Position numbers and translations under genes: made by a program. The notes beneath the pieces are model-generated. The model was not told the origin of the DNA. It saw only the letters and a list, made by a program, of their open reading frames with translations, and did no database searches. Source: Mycolicibacterium psychrotolerans (GTDB taxonomy: Bacteria; Actinomycetota; Actinomycetes; Mycobacteriales; Mycobacteriaceae). Taken from it: DNA of 64,000 nt. Positions 34,121-45,083 of this stretch are shown in pieces. The number at the start of each line of letters is the position of its first letter. Within the stretch, counting starts at the first letter, position 1. The stretch covers positions 3,162,001-3,226,000 of the forward strand of contig NZ_AP022574.1 of NCBI RefSeq assembly GCF_010729305.1, given 5' to 3'.

Positions 34121-35603
34121 GCGCCGCGGGGGTGCGGTGCAGCCAGTACCAGGCGCCGGCGGCACAGGCGGTGGCGAGCAGCACGTGGAACCACGAGTAC
34201 ATGCCGTGCGCCCCGTCGGGCCGCCAGATCACCGTGATCCACGTGGAGAACCCGGCGATCAGCGCGATCGCCCTCGGGGACTGCGCCAGCGCCGACATCA
34301 CCGCCAGCGGCCAGGTGTAGTACCAGGGCAGCGCGGCCGGCACGAACAGCACCACGATCACCATCAGCGTGGCGATACCCACCAGCGCGTCGCGGTCGGT
34401 GTGCCGGAATCGCCACCACAGCAGCGGCGCCGAGACCGCGATGATGCCGATGCCGATGATCCGCAGGATGTCCAGCACCGCATAGAAGTTCACCGGGATC
34501 ACCAGGCCGACCACCGCGTTGACCAGATTCGCGGTTGCGGTCGGCACGGTGAGCCAGTTGATGATCTTGACCGATCCGGCCAATGCGGTCAGCCATCCCA
34601 GCCCCACCCCGGCGGCCAGGGACAGCACCGCGAACACCGCCGCGAAGACCAGTACGCACGCCGCTGTCGCGACCACGAACGACTTCGGCGCCGAGAAGCC
34701 GCGCCGGTCCCGCAGTCCGCGGGCCCAGACCCAGACCATGAACGGAAGTGCCAGGCCCGCGGTGGCTTTCACCGCGACGGCCACGCCGATCAGCGTCACC
34801 CCGGCGACACAGCGGCCGCGGAAGCACAGCGCGATGCCGGCCATCATCAGGCCCACCATGAGCATCTCGTTGTGCACGCCGCCCATCAGCTGGATGATCA
34901 CCAGCGGGTTGAGCACGCAGATCCACAGCGCCGCCGCGCTGTTCGCGCCGACGTGGCGGGCGATCCGGGGGACCGCCCAGATCAGCAGCGCCAGACCGGG
35001 CAGCATGCACAGCCGCAGCAACATGGTGCCCGCGACGACGTCGTTGCCGACGAGCATCGTGACGAACTTGGCGACCAGGATGAACGCGGGCCCGTACGGT
35101 GCGGTCGTCGTCGTCCAGATGGGACTGACGTTGTCGAGCAACGAGTTCGGGTTCTCGATCGGACCGACCAGGTAGGGGTCGAACCCGTCGCGCAGCAGCG
35201 CGCCCTGGGCCAGATAGGAATAGGTGTCGCGGCTGAACACCGGCACGCTGAGCAGTAGCGGGGTCAGCCAGAAGCCGGTGGTCGCCACCATCGTGTACTG
35301 GGTGGCGGTGCGGTCGATGACATGGCGTCCCAACCACAGCCACGCCGACAGCATGAGCACCACGCCGAGCCACAGCAGCAGCGACGACAGCACCAGACCG
35401 TGCCCGAAGCGCAACCAGGACAGGTGCATCGACTCCAGGAGGGGATCGTGCAGCCGGGTGCTGCCCGCGCCGAGGCCGCCGGCGGTGACGAGCAGCGCCC
35501 CGAGCCCACCCACCCAGGCCGGTCGGGCCTGCGGGGACAGCGCGAACTCGCGGAACCGCTGCAGCGGTGGCGCGGGGTGCCGGGACGGCGCGGGTGTCGT
35601 CAT
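34041..35603 (-). CDS. mptA: Alpha-(1->6) mannopyranosyltransferase MptA
   Basis: A 520-residue GT-C glycosyltransferase with about 12-13 membrane helices that extends the alpha-1,6 mannan backbone of lipomannan using polyprenyl-phosphomannose. The first extracytoplasmic loop contains the acidic/aromatic family motif SVPVFSRDTYSYLAQG. Rv2174 orthologue. The last ~27 residues are Pro-rich (STPSPAPGEPPLEPDAS) and coded antisense to the HTH gene. It lies just downstream of idsA2, 4 bases away, and may be co-transcribed. Confidence 0.9.
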   Translation of the reverse strand: MTTPAPSRHPAPPLQRFREFALSPQARPAWVGGLGALLVTAGGLGAGSTRLHDPLLESMHLSWLRFGHGLVLSSLLLWLGVVLMLSAWLWLGRHVIDRTATQYTMVATTGFWLTPLLLSVPVFSRDTYSYLAQGALLRDGFDPYLVGPIENPNSLLDNVSPIWTTTTAPYGPAFILVAKFVTMLVGNDVVAGTMLLRLCMLPGLALLIWAVPRIARHVGANSAAALWICVLNPLVIIQLMGGVHNEMLMVGLMMAGIALCFRGRCVAGVTLIGVAVAVKATAGLALPFMVWVWARGLRDRRGFSAPKSFVVATAACVLVFAAVFAVLSLAAGVGLGWLTALAGSVKIINWLTVPTATANLVNAVVGLVIPVNFYAVLDILRIIGIGIIAVSAPLLWWRFRHTDRDALVGIATLMVIVVLFVPAALPWYYTWPLAVMSALAQSPRAIALIAGFSTWITVIWRPDGAHGMYSWFHVLLATACAAGAWYWLHRTPAALSTPSPAPGEPPLEPDASATRPPGGR

Positions 35604-35607
35604 CGGC

Positions 35608-36765
<1,158 letters not shown>

Positions 36766-37455
36766 CTACTGGGAATGTTCCTGCGGCTGGCCGGGTCGCG
36801 GGGAGCGGTCCCGGTTGTTGTAGGCCAGCGCGCCGATGATGCCGGCGACGACGAGCGAGGCCACGCCCAACCAGATGGCCGCGCCGGTGAACGACCGCGC
36901 GCTCGGATCGGTGTAGCGGGCCTGGGCGTTCATGGTGCTGACCACGCCGGGGCGCAGTTTCCATTCGACGACCTCCGTCGACACCCGGTCGCCGTTGGTG
37001 GAGGTGACCTCGCCGGGGAACGAGACCGACAGCGACACGTCGGCTTCCGGATCGCTCAGCGAGGTCAGGTCGGCGCGGCCCTCGAGGATCACCAGGTCTC
37101 CGGCCCGACGCAGCGAGATGTCCACGCCCGCGGCGTCCCGGTTCATCCCGGCGAGCTGGGGCAGTTCGGCGAAGGTCAGATCGGAGAAGACGGCCTGGGA
37201 GCCGACGTAGTCGTCGCGGTTGTAGTCCGACACGGCGACCTTCTGCGCGAAGGGCAGGTTGTTGAGCAGCTGCGGGCCCTTGTCGCTGGCGTCGCGGGGT
37301 TTGGCCGCGGCCACGATCTGGCCGGACACCCGGTCGTCGGGGGAGACCGTCAGCGAGGCGCGCACGCGCACGCATCCGATCAGCGACGGCGCCAGCACCA
37401 GCAGCAGCAACACCATCGCGACAAGACGCCTGGAGGTCCGGTGACGGTTCGGCAC
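36766..37455 (-). CDS. lppM: Lipoprotein LppM
   Basis: A 229-residue lipoprotein: GTG 37455, basic N-terminus (PNRHRTSRR), hydrophobic core and lipobox PSLIGC (Cys28), then a beta-rich extracytoplasmic domain, and a C-terminal transmembrane helix at about 192-212 (AAIWLGVASLVVAGIIGALAY) with a polar tail. LppM (Rv2171) is known to influence phagocytosis and early phagosome maturation in M. tuberculosis, and its structure resembles lipid-binding domains. The ribosome binding site is weak. 72 bases separate its stop from the proposed idsA2 start. Confidence 0.88.
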   Translation of the reverse strand: MPNRHRTSRRLVAMVLLLLVLAPSLIGCVRVRASLTVSPDDRVSGQIVAAAKPRDASDKGPQLLNNLPFAQKVAVSDYNRDDYVGSQAVFSDLTFAELPQLAGMNRDAAGVDISLRRAGDLVILEGRADLTSLSDPEADVSLSVSFPGEVTSTNGDRVSTEVVEWKLRPGVVSTMNAQARYTDPSARSFTGAAIWLGVASLVVAGIIGALAYNNRDRSPRPGQPQEHSQ

Positions 37456-37502
37456 CAGGTCATCGTGCCAGACCGCGCCCGTGATGACGGTGCGGAGCGG
37501 CT

Positions 37503-38096
37503 CTACAGGGGCAGCGACCGGCCGAGGATGGCGAACGCCCGTGGATCGCCGGCGAAGTGGTAGCCGCGGATCACGTCGGTGAAGCCGAGCCGGCGGTAGA
37601 GCCGCCAGGCCCGGTTGCCCTCGCCGGTGATCTCGGGGGTCGACAGCAGGACGTGGTCTTCGCCGCGGTCGCCGAGCAGTCGGCGGATCAGCGCCTCGCC
37701 GAGGCCGCGGCCCTGGGCGGACGGCACGATGTGCAGTTCGGTCAGCTCGAAATAGCTGGTCATCAGCGTCGCGATGCGTTCGGTGTTCGCGCCGCTGCGG
37801 CGCAGGCCGGCGACCACCTGCTGCTGCCACCACTGATCGGGTGCGCCGCAGTAGCCGTAGGCGATGCCGAGCATGGGCGCCGAGGCGAGGTCGGTCTCCG
37901 ACGGGCCCGCCCCGTCCCCGGTCTGGACCGCGGCGACCGCCTTCCAGCCGTGCCTGCGGGTGTGCTCGAGCCACATCGAGGCGCGCTGCTCCTCGGTACC
38001 GCGCGGGTAGCGCATGGCGTCGACATAGATCGCGAGCGCATCACCGAGACGGCGCTGCATGTCGACGGGCGACAGCTCGATCAGATGCGTCGCCAA
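37503..38096 (-). CDS. GNAT-family N-acetyltransferase (Rv2170-like)
   Basis: A 197-residue acetyltransferase. The acetyl-CoA pyrophosphate-binding motif A is LHIVPSAQGRGLGEALIRRLL (a Q/R-x-x-G-x-G/A loop) and motif B is NRAWRLYRRLGFTDV. The N-terminal third (AIYVDAMRYPRGTEEQRASMWLEH) is typical of the actinobacterial subgroup. The M. tuberculosis orthologue has been reported as a protein lysine acetyltransferase acting on isocitrate dehydrogenase; the substrate here is unknown. It ends 48 bases from the lppM start, same direction. The 228-bp gap to the divergent DUF3040 gene holds both promoters. Confidence 0.85.
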   Translation of the reverse strand: MATHLIELSPVDMQRRLGDALAIYVDAMRYPRGTEEQRASMWLEHTRRHGWKAVAAVQTGDGAGPSETDLASAPMLGIAYGYCGAPDQWWQQQVVAGLRRSGANTERIATLMTSYFELTELHIVPSAQGRGLGEALIRRLLGDRGEDHVLLSTPEITGEGNRAWRLYRRLGFTDVIRGYHFAGDPRAFAILGRSLPL

Positions 38097-38240
38097 CTGT
38101 TCGTCCCTCCCGGCGGTGATTCGGTGGCCGCCATCATTATCTCCGTCGATCCGGATGATCCACGGTGCGCCGGGTCCGCGGACAGGGCTTCGTCATAGAA
38201 TCAGGCAGCGAACTAGGTGGTACGGCTCAGATTCTGCTCG

Positions 38241-38275
38241 TATCATTGCGGTTGAGTGCCCGTAGAAGCGGGCAC
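38241..38275 (+). promoter_or_regulatory. Candidate promoter and leader hairpin of the DUF3040 gene
   Basis: TATCAT at 38241-38246 fits the mycobacterial -10 pattern TANNNT. Just downstream, GTGCCCG (38256-38262) and CGGGCAC (38269-38275) form a perfect 7-bp stem with a 6-base loop. If transcription begins near 38253, this hairpin would cap the 5' end of a ~72-base leader. No -35 is evident. Confidence 0.35.
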
Positions 38276-38324
38276 GCCTGACGTTGAACGACTGCGACGC
38301 CCCCACGGCAAGAGGGAGGGACGA

Positions 38325-38729
38325 ATGCCACTCTCCGATCATGAGCAGCGCATGCTCGACCAGATCGAGAGCGCGCTCTATGCCGAGGACCCCAAGTTCG
38401 CGTCGAGCGTTCGGGGCGGAACTCTGCGGGCGCCCTCGACCCGGCGCCGTCTGCAGGGTGCGGCGTTGTTCGTGCTGGGGCTGGCGATGCTGGTGTCGGG
38501 CGTCGCGTTCAAGGCCACGATGATCGGCAGCTTCCCGATCCTGTCGGTGATCGGCTTCATCATCATGTTCGGTGGCGTCGTGTTCGCCATCACCGGGCCG
38601 CGCGTGGGTGCTCCGGGTGAGCGCCTGCCTCATGATGCCGGGCCGAATCGGCAGAAGCGGGCCAAGGGTGGGGGAGGTTCCTTCACCAGCCGGATGGAGG
38701 ATCGTTTCCGCCGGCGCTTCGACGAGTAG
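38325..38729 (+). CDS. DUF3040 membrane protein (Rv2169c-like)
   Basis: A 134-residue protein that opens with MPLSDHEQRMLDQIESALYAEDPKFASSV, the diagnostic DUF3040 N-terminus. Two helices follow at about 45-65 and 68-90, then a basic tail (TSRMEDRFRRRFDE). GAGGGAGGG before the ATG is a strong ribosome binding site. The family is found next to mraZ throughout Actinobacteria; its role is not known, though position suggests envelope or division. It ends with a clear terminator, so it is separate from the dcw transcript. Confidence 0.88.
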   Translation: MPLSDHEQRMLDQIESALYAEDPKFASSVRGGTLRAPSTRRRLQGAALFVLGLAMLVSGVAFKATMIGSFPILSVIGFIIMFGGVVFAITGPRVGAPGERLPHDAGPNRQKRAKGGGGSFTSRMEDRFRRRFDE

Positions 38730-38743
38730 CGCGTCGACCACGT

Positions 38744-38776
38744 AGGGGCAGTCCACCAGGGCTGCCCCTTCTTTTT
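38744..38776 (+). terminator. Intrinsic terminator after the DUF3040 gene
   Basis: AGGGGCAG (38744-38751) pairs perfectly with CTGCCCCT (38762-38769) across a 10-base loop, followed by TCTTTTT (38770-38776). It isolates the mraZ operon from upstream transcription. Confidence 0.85.
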
Positions 38777-38898
38777 GCCCCACAGTCCCCCACAGGCAGC
38801 CCTAACGGCGCGATCATGCCGCTGAGCTGGGTGTTTGTGCTGCGCGGACATGCGCGGTGCGCGACGGCGCACCCTGGGCGGAATCCTTCGACCTCGTG

Positions 38899-38968
38899 AA
38901 AGTGGGGAGGCAGGTGAATTGCTGTCCGCGCTTGGGCGCAAAGTGGGGCATTGTGGGGTAAAGTGGCG
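38899..38968 (+). promoter_or_regulatory. MraZ-type operator boxes and -10 of the dcw operon
   Basis: Three GTGG(G/C)G boxes start at 38943, 38953 and 38963, exactly 10 bp apart, and a fourth, AAAGTGGGG, lies at 38899-38907. E. coli MraZ is known to bind TGGGN direct repeats separated by 5 bases, the same geometry. TAAAGT (38959-38964), a TANNNT -10 candidate, is embedded in the last box, so bound MraZ would block RNA polymerase. The rest of the 291-bp gap (38730-39020) holds the terminator above and nothing else I recognise. Confidence 0.7.
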
Positions 38969-39020
38969 GACAACGGAGCGACCGGGGTTCCGTCAGGGCA
39001 AGGTCTAGCGAGGTGGCGAG

Positions 39021-39455
39021 ATGTTCTTCGGCACCTACACGCCCAAGCTCGACGACAAGGGGCGACTGACGTTGCCCGCCAAGTTCCGCGACGCACTGGC
39101 AGGAGGGTTGATGGTCACCAAGAGCCAAGATCACAGCCTGGCTGTCTATCCGAGGGCGGAGTTCGAGGCGATGGTCGCCGAGATCTCCGGCCGCGCGAAG
39201 CGGGGCAATCCGCAGGCCCGCGCCTACCTGCGCAACCTGGCCGCCAGCACCGACGAGCAGTACCCGGACACCCAGGGCCGGATCACGCTGTCGGCCGAGC
39301 ACCGCCGCTACGCGAACCTGACCAAGGAGTGCGTGGTGACCGGCTCGATCGAATTCCTCGAGATCTGGGACGCCCAGGCATGGCAGGACTACCAGGAGCT
39401 TCACGAAGAGAACTTCTCCGCGGCCAGCGATGAAGCACTCGGCGACATTATTTGA
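39021..39455 (+). CDS. mraZ: Transcriptional regulator MraZ
   Basis: A 144-residue protein with two SpoVT/AbrB-like swapped-hairpin domains: [24 protein letters not shown] at the start and [18 protein letters not shown] in the second half, each with the conserved D-x-x-G-R-(L/I)-x-(L/I) DNA-binding signature. MraZ is the first gene of dcw clusters and represses or tunes its own operon. The ribosome binding site is GAGGTGG before ATG 39021. The operator candidates lie 53-122 bases upstream. Its end overlaps rsmH by 26 bases. Confidence 0.94.
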   Translation: MFFGTYTPKLDDKGRLTLPAKFRDALAGGLMVTKSQDHSLAVYPRAEFEAMVAEISGRAKRGNPQARAYLRNLAASTDEQYPDTQGRITLSAEHRRYANLTKECVVTGSIEFLEIWDAQAWQDYQELHEENFSAASDEALGDII

Positions 39456-40530
39456 CCTGGCCCCGCAGGCCCGTGCGGCGCGGCCTCTGCCCGAACCGGC
39501 CCTGACGTACTTCCCCGACGTCAGGTCCGTGCTCTCGGACAGGGACCTCGCCGCAGGGGCCGCCCCGATCCCTCACGGTGCTGCGATGGTGGATGAGCCT
39601 CATGTTCCGGTCCTGCTGGACCGGTGCGTCGAACTGCTCGCTCCGGCGCTGACCCGGCGCGACGCCGACGGCACGGGCGCGACGCTGGTCGACGCCACGC
39701 TGGGCGCCGGAGGGCATGCGGAGCGCTTCCTCACCCGGTATCCCGGTCTGCACGTGATCGGCCTGGACCGCGACCCCGACGCCCTGCGGATCGCCGGAGA
39801 CCGGCTGGCGCCGTTCGGTGACCGCTTCACCCCGGTCCGCACCCGCTACGACGGGTTCGACCTCACCGACGTCGACGCGTTCCTGTTCGACCTGGGGGTC
39901 TCTTCGATGCAGCTGGACCGGCCCGAACGCGGCTTCTCCTATGCCACCGACGCACCGCTGGACATGCGCATGGACACCGACGCCGGCCTGACCGCCGCCG
40001 ACATCCTCAACACGTACGAGCAGAAGCAGATCGCCCGGGTGCTGCGCGAGTACGGCGAGGAGCGCTTCGCCGGCCGCATCGCCGCGCACATCGTTCGGCG
40101 CCGGGCGACCACGCCGTTCACCACCACCGGTGAACTCGTCGAACTGCTGTACCAGGCGATCCCGGCACCGGCCCGCCGCACCGGAGGCCACCCGGCCAAG
40201 CGGACCTTCCAGGCGTTGCGCATCGCGGTCAACGCCGAATTGGACGCGTTGCGGCTGGCGATTCCCAAGGCGCTGCGGGCCCTGCGTCCCGGTGGCCGTA
40301 TCGCCGTGATGGCCTACCAGTCGCTGGAGGACCGCATCGTCAAGACGGAGTTCGCGGCGGCCACGGCGTCGCGCTCACCCGACGGCCTTCCTGTCGAGTT
40401 GCCCGGCCATGGACCCGAATTCGTCGCACTGACCCGCGGAGCAGAGCGCGCGAGTGCCGAAGAGATCGACCGCAATCCCAGAAGCGCTCCGGTCCGGTTG
40501 CGCGCGTTGGAGAAAGTTGGGGGACAGTAG
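39430..40530 (+). CDS. rsmH: 16S rRNA (cytosine1402-N4)-methyltransferase
   Basis: A 366-residue SAM-dependent methyltransferase that methylates C1402 in the ribosomal P site. The SAM loop is [33 protein letters not shown] is the RsmH hallmark with the catalytic-site residues; [14 protein letters not shown] and [18 protein letters not shown] close the fold. The first ~55 residues are a mycobacterial extension not found in E. coli. ATG 39430 lies within mraZ; a later start near V60 would still leave the fold complete, so the start is uncertain. Confidence 0.92.
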   Translation: MKHSATLFDLAPQARAARPLPEPALTYFPDVRSVLSDRDLAAGAAPIPHGAAMVDEPHVPVLLDRCVELLAPALTRRDADGTGATLVDATLGAGGHAERFLTRYPGLHVIGLDRDPDALRIAGDRLAPFGDRFTPVRTRYDGFDLTDVDAFLFDLGVSSMQLDRPERGFSYATDAPLDMRMDTDAGLTAADILNTYEQKQIARVLREYGEERFAGRIAAHIVRRRATTPFTTTGELVELLYQAIPAPARRTGGHPAKRTFQALRIAVNAELDALRLAIPKALRALRPGGRIAVMAYQSLEDRIVKTEFAAATASRSPDGLPVELPGHGPEFVALTRGAERASAEEIDRNPRSAPVRLRALEKVGGQ

Positions 40531-40532
40531 CG

Positions 40533-41561
40533 ATGAGGACGCAGAAGGCACAGAAGGCGGCCAAGCCCGCGCGCGGCGCCGCGCCGGCGTCGGCCCGCTC
40601 CCGCCAGAAGGCCACGGATCAGAAGGTGCGGACCCGCCGGCCGGTGCGCGACCCCAAGCGCGTTCCCGTCGACGCGCCGCCCCGGGGGCGTACCTCCACC
40701 CGCGACGCGCGGCCTGCGCGGCGCACCACACCGAATCCGCGGCTGACCGACACGCCGGCGCGGCCGAAGAGCGCGAGCCAGGCCAAGGCCCGCGCGAAGG
40801 CGCGGAAGGCCAAGGCGCCCAAGGTTGTTCGTCCTCCGCTGCGGGAGCGCCTGCTCACCCGCCTGGCGTCCATCGAGCTGAACCCGCGCCGGCTGGTGGC
40901 GCGCGTGCCCTTCGTGGTGCTGGTGATCGGATGCCTCGGGATGGGGTTGGGGGTGACGCTGTGGCTGTCCACCGACGCGGCCGAGCGCTCCTATCAACTC
41001 GGTCACGCCCGCCAGCTCAACCAGGCGCTTATGCAGCAGAAGGAGGCACTGGAGCGCGACGTGCTGCAGGCGCAGGCGGCGCCCGCGCTGGCCGAGGCGG
41101 CCCGAAACCTGGGCATGATCCCGTCACGCGACACCGCCCATCTGGTGCAGGACGCGTCGGGCAACTGGGTGGTGGTCGGAACCCCCAAGCCCGCCGAGGG
41201 TGTGCCGCCGCCGCCGTTGAACGCCCCGCTGCCCGAGCCGGCCCCGCCCGCGCCGCCCGCGCCGCGCGTCGTGACGCCGTCGGAGGTCCCCGTCCGGTTA
41301 CCGTCACAGACTGTGCCCTTGAACTCGACCGGTCAGGTCCCGACGGCTCCCGGCCTCGAGGTGCCGCACGCGGTTTCGGGTCAACTGCCCACGCCCGGTC
41401 CGGCACCGGCGCTGCCTCCGGTGATCGTGCCTGCACCGCTCGCCACGCCTCTCGATGCCGGCTCGCCTCACCTGGTGCCGGGTGACCCGGCCGTCCCCGG
41501 CGCCCCGTCGGGCACCGAGCAGGTCGGCCCTGCGGCACCGGTGCCGGGCCCGCCCGCATGA
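40533..41561 (+). CDS. ftsL: FtsL-like divisome protein with basic and Pro-rich extensions
   Basis: A 342-residue bitopic protein. Residues 1-115 are very basic (Lys/Arg/Ala), a single helix is at about 127-149 (FVVLVIGCLGMGLGVTLWLS), and a short coiled coil follows (ARQLNQALMQQKEALERDVLQAQAAPAL), as in FtsL. The last ~130 residues are Pro/Ala/Val-rich, much longer than E. coli FtsL. FtsL scaffolds FtsQ-FtsB and activates FtsWI. Orthologue of Rv2164c. It is coupled to pbpB by ATGA at 41558-41561. Confidence 0.85.
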   Translation: MRTQKAQKAAKPARGAAPASARSRQKATDQKVRTRRPVRDPKRVPVDAPPRGRTSTRDARPARRTTPNPRLTDTPARPKSASQAKARAKARKAKAPKVVRPPLRERLLTRLASIELNPRRLVARVPFVVLVIGCLGMGLGVTLWLSTDAAERSYQLGHARQLNQALMQQKEALERDVLQAQAAPALAEAARNLGMIPSRDTAHLVQDASGNWVVVGTPKPAEGVPPPPLNAPLPEPAPPAPPAPRVVTPSEVPVRLPSQTVPLNSTGQVPTAPGLEVPHAVSGQLPTPGPAPALPPVIVPAPLATPLDAGSPHLVPGDPAVPGAPSGTEQVGPAAPVPGPPA

Positions 41562-43504
41562 GTCGCGAGGCCGGGCGTCGGGGCCGCCCCGCGCGGGCGG
41601 CCGGTGCCGAACGCTCGGCGCGTTCGCGTCGTGTCCGCCAGGCGGCTCCGCGCAGTGGGCTGCGCAGCGCGTCGTTCGTGTTCCGGCACCGCGCGGGCAA
41701 CGCGGTGATCTTCCTGCTGATCGTCGTGGCGGCCGCGCAACTGTTCACGCTGCAGGTGCCTCGCGCCGAGGGCCTGCGCGCCGAGGCCGCCGGCCAGCTC
41801 AAGGTCACCGACGTCGACGCCGCCGTGCGCGGATCCATCGTCGATCGCAACGCCGACAAGCTGGCCTTCACCATCGAGGCGCGCGCGCTGACCTTCCAGC
41901 CGGTCAAGGTGCGCAAGCAACTGCAGGAGGCTTACGAGAAAAGCGGGGCCAAGGCCGGCGAGAAGGCCGACGCCGAGAACGCCGAGGCCGCACCGGATCC
42001 CGACAAGCGGCTGCGCGAGATCGCCGACGGCGTGGCCTCACGGCTGGGCAACAAGCCCGACAGCGCCACCGTGCTCAAGAAGCTGCGCAGCAACGAGACG
42101 TTCGTCTACCTCGCGCGCGCCGTCGATCCGGCGATCGCCGACGCCATCACCACCGCGTACCCGGAGGTCGGCGCGGAGCGCCAGGATCTGCGGCAGTATC
42201 CCGGCGGCGCGCTGGCGGCCAATGTCGTCGGTGGCATCGACTGGGACGGCCACGGTCTGCTCGGCCTCGAGGACTCGCTGGACTCGGTGCTGGCCGGTAC
42301 CGACGGATCGGTGACCTACGACCGCGGATCCGACGGCGTGGTGATCCCCGGCAGCTACCGCAACCGCCACGACGCGGTGAACGGTTCGACGGTGATGCTC
42401 ACCCTCGACGACGACATCCAGTTCTACGTCCAGCAGCAGGTGCAGCTGGCCAAGGACGCCTCCGGCGCCAAGAACGTCTCGGCCGTGGTGCTCGACGCCA
42501 AAACCGGTGAGGTGCTGGCGATGTCGAACGACAACACCTTCAACCCCGCCCAGGACATCAGCAAGCAGTCCAGCCGCGAGCTGGGCAACGTGTCGGTGTC
42601 GTCCCCGTTCGAGCCGGGATCGGTGAACAAGATCGTCACCGCCGCATCGGTCATCGAGTACAACCTGTCGAATCCCGATGAGGTGCTCCAGGTTCCGGGG
42701 TCCATCGACATGGGCGGGGTGAACGTCCGCGATGCGTGGAGCCACGGGGTGATGCCGTACACCACCACGGGCGTGTTCGGGAAGTCGTCGAACGTCGGCA
42801 CGCTGATGCTCGCCCAGCGGGTCGGACCGCAGCACTACGCCGAGATGCTGCGAAAGTTCGGGCTGGGTCAGCGCACCGGTGTCGGACTACCCGGCGAGAG
42901 CGCCGGCCTGGTTCCGCCGATCGATCAGTGGTCGGGCAGCACCTTCTCCAATCTGCCGATCGGACAGGGTCTTTCGATGACCCTGCTGCAGATGGCCGGC
43001 ATGTACCAGGCCATCGCCAACGACGGGGTGCGGATGCCGCCGCGCATCCTCAAGGCGACGATCGCCCCGGACGGCACCCGCACCGACGAACCGCGGCCCG
43101 AGGGCGTCCGGGTGGTGTCCCCGCAGACCGCGCGCACGGTGCGCGACATGTTCCGTTCGGTGGTGCAGCGCGACCCGATGGGTTACCAGCAGGGCACCGG
43201 TCCGGCGGCGGCGGTCGAGGGCTACCAGATCGCCGGCAAGACCGGCACCGCCCAGCAGATCAACCCGGCCTGCGGGTGCTACTTCGACGACGTCTACTGG
43301 ATCACCTTCGCGGGCATGGCGCCTGCCGACGATCCGCGCTACGTGGTCGGCATCATGATGGACAACCCGCAGCGCAACGCCGACGGCTCGGCAGGCCACT
43401 CGGCAGCACCGCTGTTCCACAACATCGCCTCGTGGCTGCTGCAGCGCGAGAACGTGCCCCTGTCGAAGGATCCCGGTGCGCCGCTGACCCTTCAGGCGGG
43501 TTGA
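41558..43504 (+). CDS. pbpB: Septal transpeptidase PbpB (FtsI/PBP3 class B)
   Basis: A 648-residue class B penicillin-binding protein that cross-links septal peptidoglycan. Basic cytoplasmic N-terminus, helix at about 47-67, a PBP dimerisation/pedestal domain, then the transpeptidase with S355-VNK (SxxK), S410-SN (SxN) and K561-TGT (KTG). ATG overlaps the ftsL stop. A Glu/Lys/Ala-rich insert (about residues 128-150) lies in the pedestal. Orthologue of Rv2163c. The 37-bp gap to murE shows that the PE_PGRS and other inserts found here in M. tuberculosis are absent. Confidence 0.95.
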   Translation: MSREAGRRGRPARAAGAERSARSRRVRQAAPRSGLRSASFVFRHRAGNAVIFLLIVVAAAQLFTLQVPRAEGLRAEAAGQLKVTDVDAAVRGSIVDRNADKLAFTIEARALTFQPVKVRKQLQEAYEKSGAKAGEKADAENAEAAPDPDKRLREIADGVASRLGNKPDSATVLKKLRSNETFVYLARAVDPAIADAITTAYPEVGAERQDLRQYPGGALAANVVGGIDWDGHGLLGLEDSLDSVLAGTDGSVTYDRGSDGVVIPGSYRNRHDAVNGSTVMLTLDDDIQFYVQQQVQLAKDASGAKNVSAVVLDAKTGEVLAMSNDNTFNPAQDISKQSSRELGNVSVSSPFEPGSVNKIVTAASVIEYNLSNPDEVLQVPGSIDMGGVNVRDAWSHGVMPYTTTGVFGKSSNVGTLMLAQRVGPQHYAEMLRKFGLGQRTGVGLPGESAGLVPPIDQWSGSTFSNLPIGQGLSMTLLQMAGMYQAIANDGVRMPPRILKATIAPDGTRTDEPRPEGVRVVSPQTARTVRDMFRSVVQRDPMGYQQGTGPAAAVEGYQIAGKTGTAQQINPACGCYFDDVYWITFAGMAPADDPRYVVGIMMDNPQRNADGSAGHSAAPLFHNIASWLLQRENVPLSKDPGAPLTLQAG

Positions 43505-43541
43505 CGCCCGCGGGCGGCGCCGGCGGTCTGGGTACTGTGGC

Positions 43542-45083
43542 ATGGCCATGAATCTGCGCCCCAGCCATCCCGTCGGTGTACCGCTCGGCGACGTGGCCCG
43601 TCTGATCTCCGCACTGCGCGCCGACGGCGCCACGGTGCCCGACGTCCCGGTGACCGGCGTGACCCTGCGCGGGCAGGACGCGCGGCCCGGTGACCTGTTC
43701 GCGGCACTGCCCGGCACGCGTGCGCATGGCGCCCGCTACGCCGCGGATGCGGTGGCGCACGGTGCGGTGGCCGTGCTGACCGATCAGGACGGGATGGCCG
43801 AACTCGGCGGGGCGTCCGGTCTGGGGGTGCCGCTGCTGCTGCACGCCACGCCGCGGAGCGTGTTGGGCGCGGCGGCGTCGGCGGTGTACGGGCATCCGTC
43901 CGAGCAGCTGCGCGTCATCGGCGTCACGGGCACCTCCGGCAAGACCACCACCACCTATCTGGTGGAGGCGGGCCTGCGGGCGGCGGGCCGGGTGGCCGGC
44001 CTGATCGGCACCGTCGGCGTGCGCATCGACGGCCGCGACGAGGCGGGCGGTCTCACCACCCCGGAGGCCCCCGATCTGCAGGCGCTGCTGGCCGTGATGC
44101 TCGAGCGCGGCGTCGACACCGTGGTGATGGAGGTGTCCAGCCACGCGCTGACCCTCGGGCGCGTCGACGGGACCACCTTCGCGGTCGGCGGCTTCACCAA
44201 CCTGTCGCGGGACCATCTGGACTTCCACCCCACGATGGACGACTACTTCGACGCCAAGGCCCGGCTGTTCGATCCCGGCTCGCCGACGCGCGCCGCCGCG
44301 TCGGTGATCTGCGTCGACGACGACTGGGGCCGCGCGATGGCACGACGTGCCGACAACGCGGTCACCGTCGCGGTCGGCGGCACCGGCGACTGGACGGCCG
44401 AGCAGATCCGCTCGGTGGGCGACGGCGTGCAGGACTTCGTCGCGGTCGACCCGGCCGGCGTGCACCACGGTGTGGAGATCGGACTGCCCGGCCGCTACAA
44501 CATCGCCAACTGCCTGCTCGCGCTGGCACTGCTGGACGCGGTGGGGGTGTCGCCCGAGCAGGCGGTGCCCGGGCTGCGCGCGGCGAGCGTGCCGGGCCGG
44601 CTGGAGAAGATCGACCGCGGCCAGCCGTTCCTGGCCGTCGTGGACTACGCGCACAAGCCCGGAGCGCTGCGCGCGGTGCTGGAGACGCTGCGCGACCAGT
44701 GCGCCGGCCGGCTCGCCGTGGTCTTCGGTGCCGGCGGCAACCGGGACGCGGGCAAACGCGAACCGATGGGGGAGGTGGCCGCCGAAGCGGCCGATCTCGT
44801 GGTGGTCACCGACGACAACCCCCGCGACGAGGATCCCGCCGCCATCCGGGCCGCGGTGCTCTCGGGTGCGGCGGGCGGGACGGCTGAGGTGGTCGAGATC
44901 GGTGACCGGCGCGCCGCGATCGACCACGCGGTGGCGTGGGCCCGTCCCGGGGACACCGTGCTGATCGCAGGCAAGGGCCACGAGACGGGCCAGACCAGCC
45001 ACGGGACCACCCGCGCGTTCGACGACCGCGCCGAACTCGCCGCGGCACTGGAGGCACTGACCGCGGGAAAGGCGGGCCGATGA
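43542..45083 (+). CDS. murE: UDP-MurNAc-Ala-Glu:meso-diaminopimelate ligase
   Basis: A 513-residue Mur ligase that adds the third stem residue. The ATP loop is GTSGKTT at 130-137. D425-NPR428 is the signature that selects meso-diaminopimelate over lysine, in keeping with a mycobacterial wall. HYAHKP-type [11 protein letters not shown] marks the C-terminal domain entry. The start ATG 43542 is followed by a second ATG two codons later. Rv2158c orthologue; coupled to murF by ATGA. Confidence 0.95.
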   Translation: MAMNLRPSHPVGVPLGDVARLISALRADGATVPDVPVTGVTLRGQDARPGDLFAALPGTRAHGARYAADAVAHGAVAVLTDQDGMAELGGASGLGVPLLLHATPRSVLGAAASAVYGHPSEQLRVIGVTGTSGKTTTTYLVEAGLRAAGRVAGLIGTVGVRIDGRDEAGGLTTPEAPDLQALLAVMLERGVDTVVMEVSSHALTLGRVDGTTFAVGGFTNLSRDHLDFHPTMDDYFDAKARLFDPGSPTRAAASVICVDDDWGRAMARRADNAVTVAVGGTGDWTAEQIRSVGDGVQDFVAVDPAGVHHGVEIGLPGRYNIANCLLALALLDAVGVSPEQAVPGLRAASVPGRLEKIDRGQPFLAVVDYAHKPGALRAVLETLRDQCAGRLAVVFGAGGNRDAGKREPMGEVAAEAADLVVVTDDNPRDEDPAAIRAAVLSGAAGGTAEVVEIGDRRAAIDHAVAWARPGDTVLIAGKGHETGQTSHGTTRAFDDRAELAAALEALTAGKAGR

